Source: Schistocerca nitens (taxonomy: Eukaryota; Arthropoda; Insecta; Orthoptera; Acrididae). Taken from it: a stretch of 64,000 nt of DNA. Position numbers and translations under genes: made by a program. Below are positions 42,050-53,751 of the stretch, piece by piece (the stretch's first letter is position 1; every line of letters starts with the position of its first letter). Under the pieces are notes generated by a model, which was not told the origin of the DNA, did no database searches, and saw only the letters and a list, made by a program, of their open reading frames with translations. The stretch spans positions 292,977,205 through 293,041,204 of the forward strand of contig NC_064616.1 in NCBI RefSeq assembly GCF_023898315.1, read 5' to 3'.

Positions 42050-43100
42050 CAAAATTCCTTGGGCTCCTTTCTGGCAAAATGTCAACTTTGGCAACTGTTT
42101 TTGTAGATATAATACAATGTTTGCTTTGTTTATCATAGCAAATGCCCTGCTTTGTATGAACACCACTAGTGCTGTAACACTGTTGCGAGTTACTTGTTGA
42201 CTAAGCAGTTCAACTATGCTCCTTAACCTTATGCTCAGCATTGGATACCCCCATTCCCATCCCCAGTTGCCAATAGCAGCCAATATATTGGTTGCATGGT
42301 AGACAATATATGTGGCGTCCAATGCTATAAACTCATTGACCTTTTGCAATGCCGCACTCAAGGGGTTCATCGGAGGAAGGTTTTAAGATGCAACACTTGC
42401 TTTGTACACATTATGTATTTTGTCTGAATAATGCTGCTTTTCCAGCTTATTATTTCATGAATGTTAGCTTGTGTGTAGTGGCTTGGTCAAGTTGTCCCTA
42501 CTTCGCACTACCATAAAACAAAAAGCAGTAGTACGCTGGCCATTACCTAGCCATATTGGCACCTTTTTCTTGGCTTCACTTGGCTTCTTTGTGAGTGCAT
42601 GGGCAACGTTTATGGTGTATTTTTTGCATAAAGAGTGCTTTATCATTTCCTCCATAATCAAGGATGTTGATGATGGAGTAGGTGTACAATCAGTTCGAGA
42701 CGGAAAAGCCACCAAAGATCAACAAATCTTTCTGACCTGAAGAGAAACGAAGCAAAACGCATGAGATAAGATTCTGTTGTCAACTCTCGTATTTTATTCT
42801 ATTTCACTGCATGGAAATAAATAAGAACTTCATTATCAGTGTACCTGTAAACAGGACCTTACACCGTGATGCATTAAGTTCTTGAGGAGTTTCTTTTCAC
42901 CTCTCTCACCTCTGCCTTATTGTTTTGGAGTACTGGCATATGGTGTTCACCCCCAGATTCTGCAATAGAAATTTTTTGTACTTTCAGTTTTTTGATTGTC
43001 TCCTATGTTTCCACTTCAGGTTTTTCGTGTCGTCTGCACCTGGAAGTAGTGCAGACAGTGTAATATAGGCCAAGTTGGTGTGACATCAAAGCTCGAATAT
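42050..43100. other. Unrecognised sequence with two minus-strand open frames
   Basis: 42020-42370 (116 codons, after VNEFIALDATYIVYHATNIL) and 42464-42715 (83 codons) are open on the minus strand but match no family I know. They could be decayed transposase from the same element as 41033-41374. No splice pattern links them. Confidence 0.3.
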
Positions 43101-43107
43101 GGATGTG

Positions 43108-44060
43108 TCAGTAGTAAGTGTATGGTCTCACCTGTTGTGTAGATATCTGTACTGCTTGGGCACCAGACATCACTGCCTCAGAAACTCTCCACAGCATCTC
43201 AGCAAGGTGTGAGACCTGTTCAAGCATTGCAGACTGTGAGGTGAAGAGTGTGGCCAGGTCTCCATTGGCCATGAGTGATGGTGTGGGGTGGCAGGGTGCA
43301 GTGTTGACATGGATGGCTTTGGTAGTGCTTGTGCTACTGATGCCTGTCACTGTGACGGTTTCATCAGGGCAGTGGATTTTCCTCCTAGGGGTAGATCTCA
43401 GTTTTCTTCTCGTGTACTCGCCCTTACACATTTGATGCCACCACATGGGTGCTGTCTTCTGCTGGCCCCAAGTGTTGAGGTGTTGTCTGGCATTTGTTCA
43501 TTCACGTGTCTTAGGTAACGAGCACCTTGTGCTGACGTGTTAGCCCACACCTTCATGTGTGCCTTGGTGAAGGTACAGTGGTGAGCCCCACGTCCCACCG
43601 CTCGGCAGTGGAAGCACTGAGCGAGCCTTTCTTGTTCCGCAGATGCTCGGCAGTGACACAAGTGTGCCACCCTCTTCACTGAAAAGAACTTCTTGTTCTC
43701 CTGGTTACTGTTGGCACTCATCAGGGAAGAAGATGACTCAGTGCCTGGGTGGATTTGCTGTGCATCACTGCACACACCAAATCCTATGTCCTCCAGGACT
43801 TTTTTGGAGATCAGGGTTCATGCAGTTTGGGTAACTCTTGATGACTGCCTTGACAGGGTTATCTAGGGCAACAAAATAAGTGTAGAGAGGGCTCGAGAGC
43901 TCTACTGCCTTGCTTGTGAGCAGATGTCTTCAACATTTGAGAGTTGGACTCACACAACTCCTGTAGCCCTCACAATGAAAATGTCTGCCATCCACTGTTT
44001 GAGGTGCTGCAGGAAACCTTCGTAGTTGTTCTTAACTTCCATGATGATGGGTGAAAGCTG
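43108..44060 (-). pseudogene. LINE ORF1 (gag-like) remnant with a zinc knuckle
   Basis: Minus-strand frames give, in order, EVKNNYEGFLQHLKQW (near 44030), VKAVIKSYPNCMNPDLQ-like residues across a frame change, then HLCHCRASAEQERLAQCFHC RAVGRGAHHC at about 43590-43680. The last is a degenerate CCHC knuckle. The frame at 43108-43446 is a Ser/Thr-rich tail. This resembles ORF1 of jockey/I-group non-LTR retrotransposons, which binds RNA. No ORF2 follows downstream toward 42 kb. Confidence 0.6.
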
Positions 44061-44067
44061 ATGCTCA

Positions 44068-44086
44068 GGGGGGGGGGGGGGGGGGA
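44068..44086. repeat. Poly-G tract
   Basis: About 18 consecutive G bases, then AATAAAATAAAATAAATAAA on the same strand. Confidence 0.9.
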
Positions 44087-45357
44087 ATAAAATAAAATAA
44101 ATAAATTTGTTCTTGTCCACTCACTGCAGTTTGCTTCTGGATGCCTCAATTGTTGTTAATTGTTGTAATGTATTATGCTTGTGACAATTAGAATGAAAAT
44201 GTGCAATCAGGTCAAGCATGATACCACTGCTTGACCAACACCTATTTACAAGCAGTAACAGTGCTGGCAATTTGAATATCCTCATGCAATTATTAAATCA
44301 TAATCAACAGTGCATCATGCTGTCAATTCATGAGCTACTTGACATAGTTTTTGGCATTATACAAAATATGGTTAAGAAAATGAGTTATGACCTATGGTCT
44401 AGTTTAAGTTTGCAATCTGGAATCTTTTATCCTGAAATGGATGTATAGTTCACAAGGGCAAGGTGGTCAGTTCCTAGCCTGACAGTGAAAGGCTGTGTTT
44501 TATAAAAAAAATAAAAGTATCTTTATTTTTATGTTATCCCCTTGTAGATCACTGCACTTTGCCCAACCTATATACCAGAAGAATACTTTGTATGATAATC
44601 TGAGATTGCATTGAGTATTATAGATTGTTACAACAGATCTAAATTGCAGCACACTTGAATATGTTCCCCAATGCACATATTTTTAAATAGTCATCTGCTC
44701 CCTCATCTTATGTTTTCAAATCTTGTCTGCTACTGGAATTTCATTGTCAGTTCAACTGTTTTCCTGTCATTTTGTGTCTGTAACATAGGATCCTTTGTGA
44801 CTTTCAGAATTTAAACTATGAATATGTAGTGACAACTGAAAATTGCACAAGACTGGGACTCAAATTGGATTTCCTGCATATTTCGAGCATTTGTTGTACT
44901 CATTAGGCTGTTTGAGTTTGCCTCCAGGCTTGTCTGAAACTTTCATTGTCACTGTTGTTTCCACCTACAATCCTGGAACAATTCCACTACATAGTGCATG
45001 TGCCAATTGCACCACAGGGGGAATAAATGGACTCAGTAGAGTGAAAAGTCTTACACTGCTATAAGAGATACACAGGAAATGAATTACATGCAGTGGAATG
45101 AATTGGTGGGGATGAAATCAGTGAAGACGCAGTAACATGAAATGACAGCAGAAACTGTTCAGTTATGCTGAACCTACAGTATAATGAGTATGTAATGAAA
45201 ATTAAATATTTGTACCACAATATGACCCAATCCTGGATTTCCCGCATATCACAAGCAGTTACCTCAACCACTATTTCATGGCAACAGGGGATTTACTTAT
45301 ACCATGAACTTTACCATACTTCCCCAGTGTCAACTTTCTTGTTAAGTAGTCACACTA
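44087..45357. other. No gene; degenerate tRNA-like pieces
   Basis: 44848-44915 (GACTGGGACTCAAATTGGAT, CATATTTCGAGCATTTGT) and 45222-45275 (CAATCCTGGATTTCCCGCAT) look like antisense tRNA-like heads of old SINE-type repeats. Nothing coding recognised. Confidence 0.35.
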
Positions 45358-46326
45358 CATCATTGAGGGGACAAAAGTTGGGATACCTCTTAATGTTGTG
45401 TCGGACCTCCTCTTGCCTGGCGTAGTGCAGCAGCTCGTAGTGGCATGCACTCACTGCATAGTCTCCAAACCAGTCACAAACAACTGTGGCCTGGTGACAT
45501 TGCACATCGTCATCCATAAAAATTCCATCCTTGTTTGGGAACATGACATCCATGAATGGCTGCAAATGGTCTCCAAGTAGCCAAATATCCAGAGAATCCA
45601 GTCCATTCCATGTAAACACAGCCCACACCATTATGGAGCCACCACCAGCTTGCACAGTGCCTTGCTGTCAACTTGGGTCCATGGCTTTGTGGGGTCTGCA
45701 CCACACTCAAACCCTGCCATAATCTCTTACCAACTGAAATCAGGACTCGTCTGAGAAGGCCACAATTTTCTAGTCATCTATGGGCCAACAGATATGGTCA
45801 CGAGCCCAAGAGAGGTGCTGTAGGTGATGATGGGCTGTTAGCAAAGGCACTCACGTCTGTCCACCATAGCCCATTAACGCCAAATTTTGCCGCACTGTCC
45901 TGATGGATATGTTCATCATGTCCCCATTGATTTCTGCAGTTATTTCATGCAGTGTTGCTTGTCTATTAGCACTGACAAATCTATGCAAATGAGGCCATGA
46001 CCACTGCATTATCCATAGTGAGAGGTAATGCCTGAAATGTGGTATTCTTGGTACGCTCATGACACTGTGGATCACAGAATATTGAATTCCCTAATGATTT
46101 CCGAAATGGATATCCCATGTATCTAGCTCCAACTAACATTCTGCATTCAAAATCTGTTGATTTCTGTAATGTGGCCATAATCGTATTATTAATCTTCATA
46201 CACGAATCACATGAGTACCAATGACAGCTCCGCCAATGCACTAGCCTTTTGTTCTCATGTATGTGACACTAGCACAATCTGTATACATGCATCTCACTAT
46301 CCCATGGCTTTTGTCACCTCAGTGTA
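45358..46326 (-). mobile_element. Tc1-like transposon, internally deleted
   Basis: Ends: ATTGAGGGGACAAAAGTTGG at the left against the complement of the right end, CACTGAGGTGACAAAAGCCA, giving about 25-bp TIRs. The minus strand contains a transposase remnant but lacks roughly 200 bp before the C-terminus, including the third catalytic residue. I recognise the family from orthopteran and other insect genomes. Confidence 0.85.
45370..46235 (-). pseudogene. Tc1-like transposase remnant
   Basis: The N-terminal part at 46241-45851 includes RMLVGARYMGYPFRKSLGNS and NRQATLHEITAEINGDMMNI, then RTVRQNLALMGYG, the paired HTH region. Downstream are AGGGSIMVWAVFTWNGLDSL and PFMDVMFPNKDGIFMDDDVQ; the second catalytic block is usually MDDNAPCH and here is DDDVQCH. 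After WFGDYAVSACH the frame jumps to ELLHYARQEEVRHNIKRYP, the very C-terminus, which locates the deletion. Frame changes separate the pieces. Confidence 0.82.
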
Positions 46327-47134
46327 CTTCCTTGTTCACTGATTTCCTTCACTGTGATCTTGTTGATGAGTGAGAACTCAGATTTTCACAGAGAGGAATA
46401 AATTTATCATCTACTCCAGTTGTTTCCAACCTGGGGGTAATTACCACATGAGAACTAAAATGAAATTTTCTTAGTAACAGAAACAAAAATATTTCATTAT
46501 GTTTCAGACATGAGACTAAATCAATTCACAACCCTTTGTTATTGCCATTTTGCTAGATACTAATATTTATTTGATCACTACTACTACCACCGTCATCCAC
46601 TTGAAACCTACTGCTGGATAAAGTTTTCCTCCAGAGTTCTTCATGTGCTGCATTCTTCACATATATTCATCCATGTTGCTCCTGCAAGTTGTCTAATGCT
46701 ACCTACCTACCTTTCATTACACCATCAACTTGGTCATTTTCTTATCTTTGAATCCAGCAGTGAGCTTCCTTGGTCCATCTACCATCTATATACTTACCTA
46801 CATGTCCTGCTCACCTGCTTAGCATTTTTATTATAAGCGTATTTTCAGATTCCAGTTCATTATATTCATTGGTATGTGTGTCTCCAACTGATTGCCAACA
46901 TGCACTCCTCTACTGCTGATTAATCTCAGTTTTTGAATGCTTTTTCAGTTTAAATGTCCATAAATCACAACCATTCGTTAAAAACGGTAATGCACACTCA
47001 TTTCAAATATTCAATTTTATGCATACAAGAAACTTCATTTTCAAAACACTGTTTACTTTACCAAACAATGGAAAATCCAGGATGGAATGTAACAATGTAA
47101 TTGGCTCCAGACTAGAGACTGGTCATGTGTGTGA

Positions 47135-47187
<53 letters not shown>

Positions 47188-47499
47188 ATTATCTATTTTT
47201 GACAAAGGCCTTGTTGGCCAAAAGCTAAATTTACTTTACCAGTAGCATTTGTACCGTTTTTACTATTCATTACCTGTCTCCATTCTTTGCAAGTCATCTT
47301 ATGGTGTGTGGTACTTTGTGTACCACTCTAACATTCCTCCCCCTCCTCCTCCCCCCCCCCCCCCCCTTTAATGTTCCAGTCACAAATGTTGTGCAGGAAA
47401 AATAATTATCAGTAAGCCACTGTGAGCTCAGATCTCTCCTCTCACAGGTTACCTTCATGACTTTTTTCATCGTGATATAGTAGGGGGAAACAATATAAC
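46327..47499. other. Fragmentary repeats and microsatellites, no gene
   Basis: 46560-47000 resembles, at low confidence, the 3' part of an old non-LTR retroelement (CATGTCCTGCTCACC, AATGTCCATAAATCACAACC). 47065-47240 (CAATGGAAAATCCAGGATGG, GACAAAGGCCTTGTTGGCCA) is a truncated copy of a dispersed insect repeat with a GT microsatellite at 47137-47185. A C-tract with CTC-rich flank lies at 47337-47366. Confidence 0.4.
47137..47185. repeat. (GT)n microsatellite
   Basis: About 48 nt of pure GT. Confidence 0.97.
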
Positions 47500-48115
47500 A
47501 GTTGACACTTCTAGAAATGTGTTCACAGAATGTTAACAGTATACTACACCATGATAAACAATGCATCGCTTGTAACATATATGACTGGATTTGGATGAAC
47601 ACCACCAGCACACATTTACACTTACTAAATGAACCTAGGATGTAATGCACTGCTTTCGTGGATCTTCTCTATTTACTCTATCTTTCCTATCCAGCAAGGG
47701 TTCTAGACTGATGACCAATATTCTAGCAATATTAGAACAAGAGTTTGTAAGTTACTAACTTCATGGGTGGACAACACTTCCTGACGATTCTTCCAACAAA
47801 CTTCAGTCTGGCCTCTGCCTTTCCTACAATTAGTTTTATGCAGTCATAACACTTTAAATTACTTTGTATGCACTCTCTCATATATTTAATGGATGCGACT
47901 GTTTTCAGTGCTTATTCAACACCCATAATTGTACAAGAATGGGCCTTTTCATCTGTTCATGCACTATGTGTTACATTTATTCATGTTTAGGGTCAGCTGC
48001 CAATTCCTGAACCAAGTGTAAATCCAACACAGCTGTTCCTGCAATTCACTATACTATTCTAGCAACACAACAGCATCATCTGCGAGCAGCCTTATGGTGC
48101 TTATGCGTTATCTGC
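47500..48115 (-). pseudogene. Non-LTR reverse transcriptase fragment
   Basis: Near 48100 the minus strand reads TIRLLADDAVVLLE, a version of the F/YADD catalytic box. Then come SELQEQL, W...NWQLTLNMNKCN (the palm/thumb region W.L.LN..KC) and, some 300 nt later, further thumb residues across several frameshifts. Only this C-terminal half is visible. Confidence 0.6.
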
Positions 48116-48265
48116 TATGGCACTTATATACAGGGTCAGTGAGCTAAGTTATTCACCTTAGATATTTCCTGAACTGTTTAAGATGTCTGAATTCTGTTTT
48201 TGTCCAAATGAATTGTGAAAAAGTCCTCACTGAATGACAGTCTCTATTCACAGCTATATAAATTG

Positions 48266-48683
48266 CAAAGATATTCCAGAGTGAATTTCCTTCTTGGAAG
48301 ATTAAAACTGTGCACCAGACTCGACCCGAACCCACGACATTTCCCATTCATGGGCAAGTACTCTACCAATGGAGCTACCCGAACACAACTCGAGACCCAT
48401 TCTCATAGCTTTACTTCCTCCCATAATTCATCTCCTATCTTCAAAACTTCACAGAAGTTCTCACGCATAACTTGCAGGACTAGCACTCCTGGAATAAAAG
48501 ATATTGTAGGGACACGGCTTAGACACAGCCTAGGGCAATTTTTTTGCTTTGCAGCACAGTATATGCTGATGTGAACCTTTCTGGCAGATTAAAACTGTGT
48601 GCCGGACTGAAACCCGAAACAAGACCTTTTGTTTTCTGGGCAACTGCTTAACTGACTGGGCTATCTGAGAATGTCTATCAACT

Positions 48684-48748
<65 letters not shown>

Positions 48749-48949
48749 CGAGCATGCCAGTACCTCATTTCATGCCTTCCACACTTCACAGAAGTTCTTC
48801 TGAGATACTGACGAAAGTAAAGCTGTGAGAATGGATCATGAATTGTACTTGAGTAGCTTAATTAGCAGAGAACTTGCCTGCAAAAGGTTCTGTGCTCAGG
48901 TACGCGTCTGGCACACAGTTTTTATCTGCCAGGAAGTTACAAAGATATT
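48266..48949. mobile_element. Composite tRNA-like inverted element with 10-bp target duplication
   Basis: It is flanked by CAAAGATATT at 48266-48275 and 48940-48949. The left part (48290-48385) is an antisense tRNA-like head (GACTCGACCCGAACCCACGA... CTCTACCAATGGAGCTACCC). The middle holds another degenerate antisense head at 48590-48670. The right end (48845-48935) is a sense tRNA-like head (AGTAGCTTAATTAGCAGAGA) followed by CACAGTTTTTATCTGCCAGG. The termini are thus inverted. A CA microsatellite (48684-48747) interrupts the middle. 12791-12940 is a deleted copy of the same family. Confidence 0.7.
48684..48747. repeat. (CA)n microsatellite
   Basis: About 64 nt of pure CA. It gives the poly-Val/Cys frames seen on the minus strand, which are not genes. 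Confidence 0.97.
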
Positions 48950-49399
48950 GCTATCAATGTTGTATTTTCAAAAAGAACTATGGTAATTTCTGCAGCTAGT
49001 ATCATAGTTCTAAAAGAGGAGACTTCACTGGAATTTCATTTTTCAGAATCTGATTATAGTTTCAGGGAAATTACAATACTTAGAACTTGGGATTTATCTG
49101 TTTTGAACAAGAAACTGATTGTCATCTTATGTAGAAGATTGTGTTGTTATACAGAATTGTCGCATCAGGCTGATGAGATGCTCCAGCTTGTGTCACAGTT
49201 ACAGGGGTCTACTTAAAAAGGTGGACTAGTGATGAAAAGATTAATTTAAAATGGTTACTAATCACACTTGACTACAAGTGGCTAGACCAACACACCAACT
49301 GCTGGCAAAGAATGTGGCATTTATGAATGATTCACCACTTAACTAGAGTAACAATCCGTGCTTGTTTCTGCCAGAGACTAGAAAGAAACATGCATGTCA

Positions 49400-49800
49400 A
49401 AAATCGAACAATCTGTAAAAACAGGAAACTGAGGTATTTTCGACTGAAAAAAGGTAAATCTACATTTGTACCATTTGTTGATTTAGAGAAATCTTTTGAC
49501 AATACTGACTGAAATAAACTTTTTGAAATTCTGATATTAATAAAGATAAAATATGGGGAGCAAATGGTTATCTGCAACTTGTACAGAAACCAAACTGCAG
49601 CTTTTAAGAGTTCAAGGACAAGAAAGAGAGGCAGTATTTGAAAGAACGTACAGAGACAGGGTTGTAACCTATCTTACATGTTATTCAACTTGTACATTGA
49701 GTAAACGTCTGAAACAGAATTAAAGTTCAGGGCGAAGAAATAAAAATTTTGTAAGATACTGATTACATTGTAACTCTTCCAGAGATGGCAAAGGACTCAA
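49400..49800 (+). pseudogene. Non-LTR reverse transcriptase fragment (plus strand)
   Basis: KKGKSTFVPFVDLEKSFDNTD near 49450-49510 matches the motif A region GFRKGKST...AFVDFEKAFD. It is followed by KLFEIL, a NLYRNQTAA strand and, after frame breaks, CNLSYMLFNLYI-like sequence (motif B). The start and the YADD box are not intact. Confidence 0.65.
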
Positions 49801-49801
49801 A

Positions 49802-50460
49802 TTAAACTCTGAAATGAGACACTAACAGTAGATGACTTTTGCTGTTTGGGCAGCAAAATAACTGATGATTGTGAAAGAAATGGGAATTAAAATCCATACA
49901 GACAATAAAAATGAAGTCTTTATGACAAGATAAACATTTCATATCACTTTGCAATATTACACCTAGATATCGAATCAACATACCTGTGTCAAGCAGCACA
50001 CTACTAATGCCGTATTTGAACATTACGGGACTATTTTTCCTGCTTATCTGCATTATCTGACATTTTTCTACATTTAAAGGTAGCTGCCATTCATCACATC
50101 AACTAGAAATTTTGTGTAAGTCATCTGGTGTCATACTACAGTCACTCAGTGACAACACCTTCCCATACACTACAGCATCAACAACAAACAGCCACAGACT
50201 GCTGCTCACCCTGTCTATAAGACCATTTATGTATACAGATAACAACAGTGGTCCCATCACACTTTCCTGGGGCACTCTGGATAATACCCTTCTCTCTGAT
50301 GAATACTCACCAGTGAGGACAACGTACAGGCGAGCCACTCACATATCTGGAAACCTACTCTGTCATATGCTCATACCTTTGTTATCAGACTACAGGAGGC
50401 ACTGTGTCAAATGCTTTCCAGGAAGCTCAATGGTATCTAATCATTAATGAGTTTCTTCAG
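49802..50460 (-). pseudogene. Non-LTR reverse transcriptase fragment (minus strand)
   Basis: The frame at 50099-50338 contains RVPQESVMGPLLLSVYINGL (motif B, usually GVPQGSVLGP) and LWLFVVDAVVYG (motif C, usually LFADDAVVY; the first aspartate is lost). The next frame has W.LPLN..KCQ and YLGVILQSDMK, the thumb. This is a jockey/CR1-like RT relic in the opposite direction to the piece at 49400. Confidence 0.7.
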
Positions 50461-50684
50461 CTCAATGTGACATACCTGAAGCAACTGGAGCCACTATCAA
50501 AGTAGAGGAGAAAGCAAGGTAATGGCAGTACGTACAAAGACCAACATCAACAAAACAGGGGAGAAAAGCAATGGTTTCATTTCAGGCCTACCATTTGTAA
50601 ATATACAGGGCATGCCAGGTGGAATGGTCAACATTCAGGGTTACAACGGGAACTAGCATTTGTAGCAAAGACTTGCAAGGCCCA

Positions 50685-51411
50685 CACTGGAGTGCTTGTA
50701 GTAGCTGAAGGCTGTGGTAGAATGTAGTAATAAGGGTGAACATATCGTAAAGGCCCACACTAGAGCTCCTATAGTAGCCAACAGCTGTGTCAGAACATAG
50801 TAGCAGTATGCATCTCCTCAAGTCCCCTACTAGAGGATTTTTGCAGTAGCGATGTTTGTATCAGGACATAATAGAAATGTACTTCTCCTCAGGGTCCGCA
50901 ATAGAAAACTTTTAGTAGCTGATGGTTGTGTCAGAACGTAGCAGGAGTGCGCATCTCAGCAACATCTCTATTAGAGGACAGCCAATGGCCATGTCAGAAT
51001 GCAGGTATGGAAATCAACTCTCAAGGCACCTACTAGAAGACATCTGATGTCTGCATCATAACATAGAAGGCGATAACATCTCAATGGCCTTACTAGACGA
51101 CTTTTAGTAGCAGACAGCTGGGTCAGAACATACTAGCAGTAGACATCTCCTCAAGATCTCTACTGGAGGATGTCCAGTACTGATGGCTGCATCAGAATGT
51201 AGCAGGTGCGAACACCAACTCAAGGTTTCTAATAGAGGACTTCTGGTAGCCAATTTCTACATCAGAATGTAATAGGTATGAACAACTCCAGGCTCCTACT
51301 AGAGGACTTCTGATAGCTGTTTCAGGAAAGGAGTAAACACCTCTCAAGGCACAGAGGAGTAGTTGTAGCTGATGGCAGGGTCGGGGATATAGTAGGAGTG
51401 TGCGTCTCCTA
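50685..51411. repeat. Degenerate minisatellite, unit about 60-72 bp, about 11 copies
   Basis: The anchor (T/C)A(C/A)T(A/G)GAG recurs at 50685, 50757, 50828, 50899, 50969, 51031, 51091, 51161, 51230, 51297 and about 51350. Spacings are 72, 71, 71, 70, 62, 60, 70, 69, 67 and 53 bp. A typical unit contains GAGGACTTTTAGTAGCTGAT, GTGTCAGAACATAGTAG and CATCTCCTCAAGG. Units are individually diverged, so the array is old. Confidence 0.85.
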
Positions 51412-52281
51412 ATGGCCAACTAGTTAAAGATCAAGAGCTGCAGATTGAGTGGATGTGAGAAAGCAAACACTAACAGCTGCACACAAGAACAGTTGTTTCA
51501 GTACCTCTAAAATTTATTACGATAGCATAAGGAACTTCAGAAGATGGATGCAAAATTATCTGAAGCTGTTAATTTTTGAAACACAGAACAATAAGTAGTT
51601 GCTGTATCATTTTTTCAGTATTATTACCACAGCTGAGCTGTTTGACCTATTCAACTCTGATAAATTCATGTGAATATTGATTTCTGTGTAAAGCAACAGA
51701 ACCACCACAGTGCAACTGTATTTTGCAAGCATTGCCACCAATAACACGCAAACTCTATTTTTGATCTCGAAATTTATTTACTATATTTTACATGTCCAGG
51801 ACATTGAATTAATACAATACTGACAGAGCGTTAATAACATACATATTGAGATTGAATACATATAAAAAATCAGTTACAGAGGAAATTCAGTAACATACAA
51901 ATAGAAATTAATAACAGTAAAAATACAGGGAAAAATATGTACCACAAGTATTGATAAAATATAGACAGGAAGATTTAAAAAAACAGCAAGATAATTCTCT
52001 TCAAATTCTGTGGAGAGCTCACTATTTGACAATTTTGGCTGCTTTCTTAGCTGCAGCAAGATCACTTGTAGTAGTGTGTCCAGCAGGTTCCTGTTAACAG
52101 ACAAATAGATGTTGATGCTCCTGCAGGCCACCACAATGGCAAATTTCATCATCACTGCTGAAGCACTATTTTGTGAAGTTGACTTTGCATTGTGAAACCC
52201 CAGTTATCAATCTGTTTAGCATTTTTTCTTATCACATAAGGTAGGTCTGAACCTGCCACTGGTTCTCCTTTGACATTTGTT
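51412..52281. other. No gene recognised
   Basis: AT-rich. On the minus strand 52155-51874 is open (93 codons) and may continue the coding-like segment at 52282-52572 in other frames (see there), but no domain was recognised. Confidence 0.35.
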
Positions 52282-52572
52282 TCATTTGCTTTGGGTCAAG
52301 GATCTTGTCAAAGTTCCACTAGGCGAGCACCAGGAAATGAAGGCATTGCGGTAGTTGTCTGCAGGAAGTTCTTTCACAATTCTGGGACCTGGTCGCCGAT
52401 GCTCGTGGTCAAATAAGGGATGTCTGGAATCAGTTTTCTGTTTCTTTCTATTAATTTCTGAAGTTGGTTTCATGAGGATACCTGTTGGAGCTGTACCCAC
52501 AATTTGGTAAAGTTTACTGACAGGAGCTGCCTCCACTCTGAGCAGATCCTTCCACCTCCAGGACCAGGACAT
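52282..52572 (-). pseudogene. Unidentified coding-like segment, possibly a terminal exon or retrocopy
   Basis: The 96-codon frame begins directly after TTTCTTTTTAG|ATG, a good splice acceptor on the minus strand. It reads LYQIVGTAPTGILMKPTSEI, then RHPLFDHEHRRPGPRIVKEL and PADNYRNAFISW. Around 52315 the sense seems to move to another frame (FDKILDPKQMKQMSKENQWQ, VQTYLM) and later possibly a third (PYVIRKNAKQIDNWGFTMQS). Low-complexity bias is absent, and the residue composition is protein-like across the frame shifts. That suggests a decayed real coding sequence: a pseudogene exon, a processed copy or a transposon gene I do not know. Confidence 0.4.
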
Positions 52573-52904
52573 CTAAAAAGAAACAGGTTTCTTGTAAAAT
52601 CGATACCACACTAACATTTATTAACAAAAAATATGATTATATGCGACATCAGAAACAAGGGAGACTGAATTGAGGATTTCTCAGCAAGAAGAACACAGCC
52701 TGTTATTTTGGATGCAGAAGTAACTTAGGTGTATGCAAGGGAAAAGTGTTGGGACCTTTGCTTTTCATGTTATATATTTATTACCTGGCAGACAATATTA
52801 TTAGTAACCTCAGAGTAACCTGCACAAGGTGAAGTTTTGGAACATGAGTTAATGTTTGAACAGGACCTGATGGGAAAAGCATTCACAAGTTCTTCCCCAA
52901 ATTC

Positions 52905-53740
52905 CAATTGACAGGCAGCAAGGTTGATGGTCTAGTGGGGAATGATTGGCTCAGGCAAGCTGTGGTTATTCCTGAAAACGTCACAAAGGTTTCTGGGATT
53001 ACTAAGCAAAATCCAAGGAAACCCATCCGAAGAATTGTAGCAGAGACTGGTCTGAAGCATTCCAGTATGCAGAAAATACTGAGACAGAGCCCAAACATAT
53101 TTGCATTCAAAATCCAAAGCCAGCAGGACATAAGTATACGAGCTGTGTGACAGACTTTGCAAACCAGATTTTCACAATGATTGATAATGAAGAAGGATTT
53201 GATGTTTGCTGCATCTGGTTCACAGATGAAGTGCACTTCCACCAGAATGAAAGTCATGAACAAGGAAAACTTGTTATTTTGGTGTTTCAAAAATTTCAAT
53301 TTGCATGAAGCAAAACCACTGTATTCTCCCCAAGTTATTGCTTGGGCTGCAGTATGTAGCAGGGGCATTAGTGGCCCATTTTTCATGCAAGAAACGACCA
53401 CTAGTGAAGGTTACGTTGCAATTCTGGAACAATTAGTCTCTACACAGCTAGTGTTGGGAGTACTGACCAAGCACTGGGCAATCCATGCGAGATGGGGCCA
53501 CACCACATACCACTGAATGGGTGCTTTGCTTTCTTGATGAATACTTTGGAAACAGAGTCACTGCATTGGATAACTGCAAATTTACTGGTGCAGAGATGGA
53601 GTGTCCTCACTCCTTGTGACTACTTTTTGTGGTGCACACTGAAAGAAACTGTCTACTGGACCCATACTACCATGCTAAACAAGTTCGAATTGGCAACCTG
53701 TGCAGCATCTGAATCCATTGGCCATTGAGACATGGCAGGA
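52905..53740 (+). pseudogene. mariner-like transposase remnant
   Basis: Plus frames read KPIRRIVAETGLKHSSMQKI (HTH), WFTDEVHFHQNESHEQGK-like residues in a second frame at about 53216 (first catalytic aspartate region), YSPQVIAWAAVCSRGISGPF and FMQETTTSEGYVAILEQL. The final frame has TPCDYFLWCTLKETVYWTHT (third catalytic block). It belongs to the same broad group as the transposase at 34255-35145 but is much more decayed. TIRs were not found. Confidence 0.75.
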
Positions 53741-53751
53741 TACGATGGCAA

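Noticed and set aside
46560-47000. Definite LINE fragment
   Set aside because: Only a vague resemblance by eye to the 3' part of a non-LTR element; no motif could be named, so it is noted only within a general entry.
48530-48742. Cys/Val repeat protein frame
   Set aside because: Produced by the CA microsatellite.
50685-51411. CRISPR array
   Set aside because: Units are adjacent and diverged without constant repeats and unique spacers, and the genome is an insect's.
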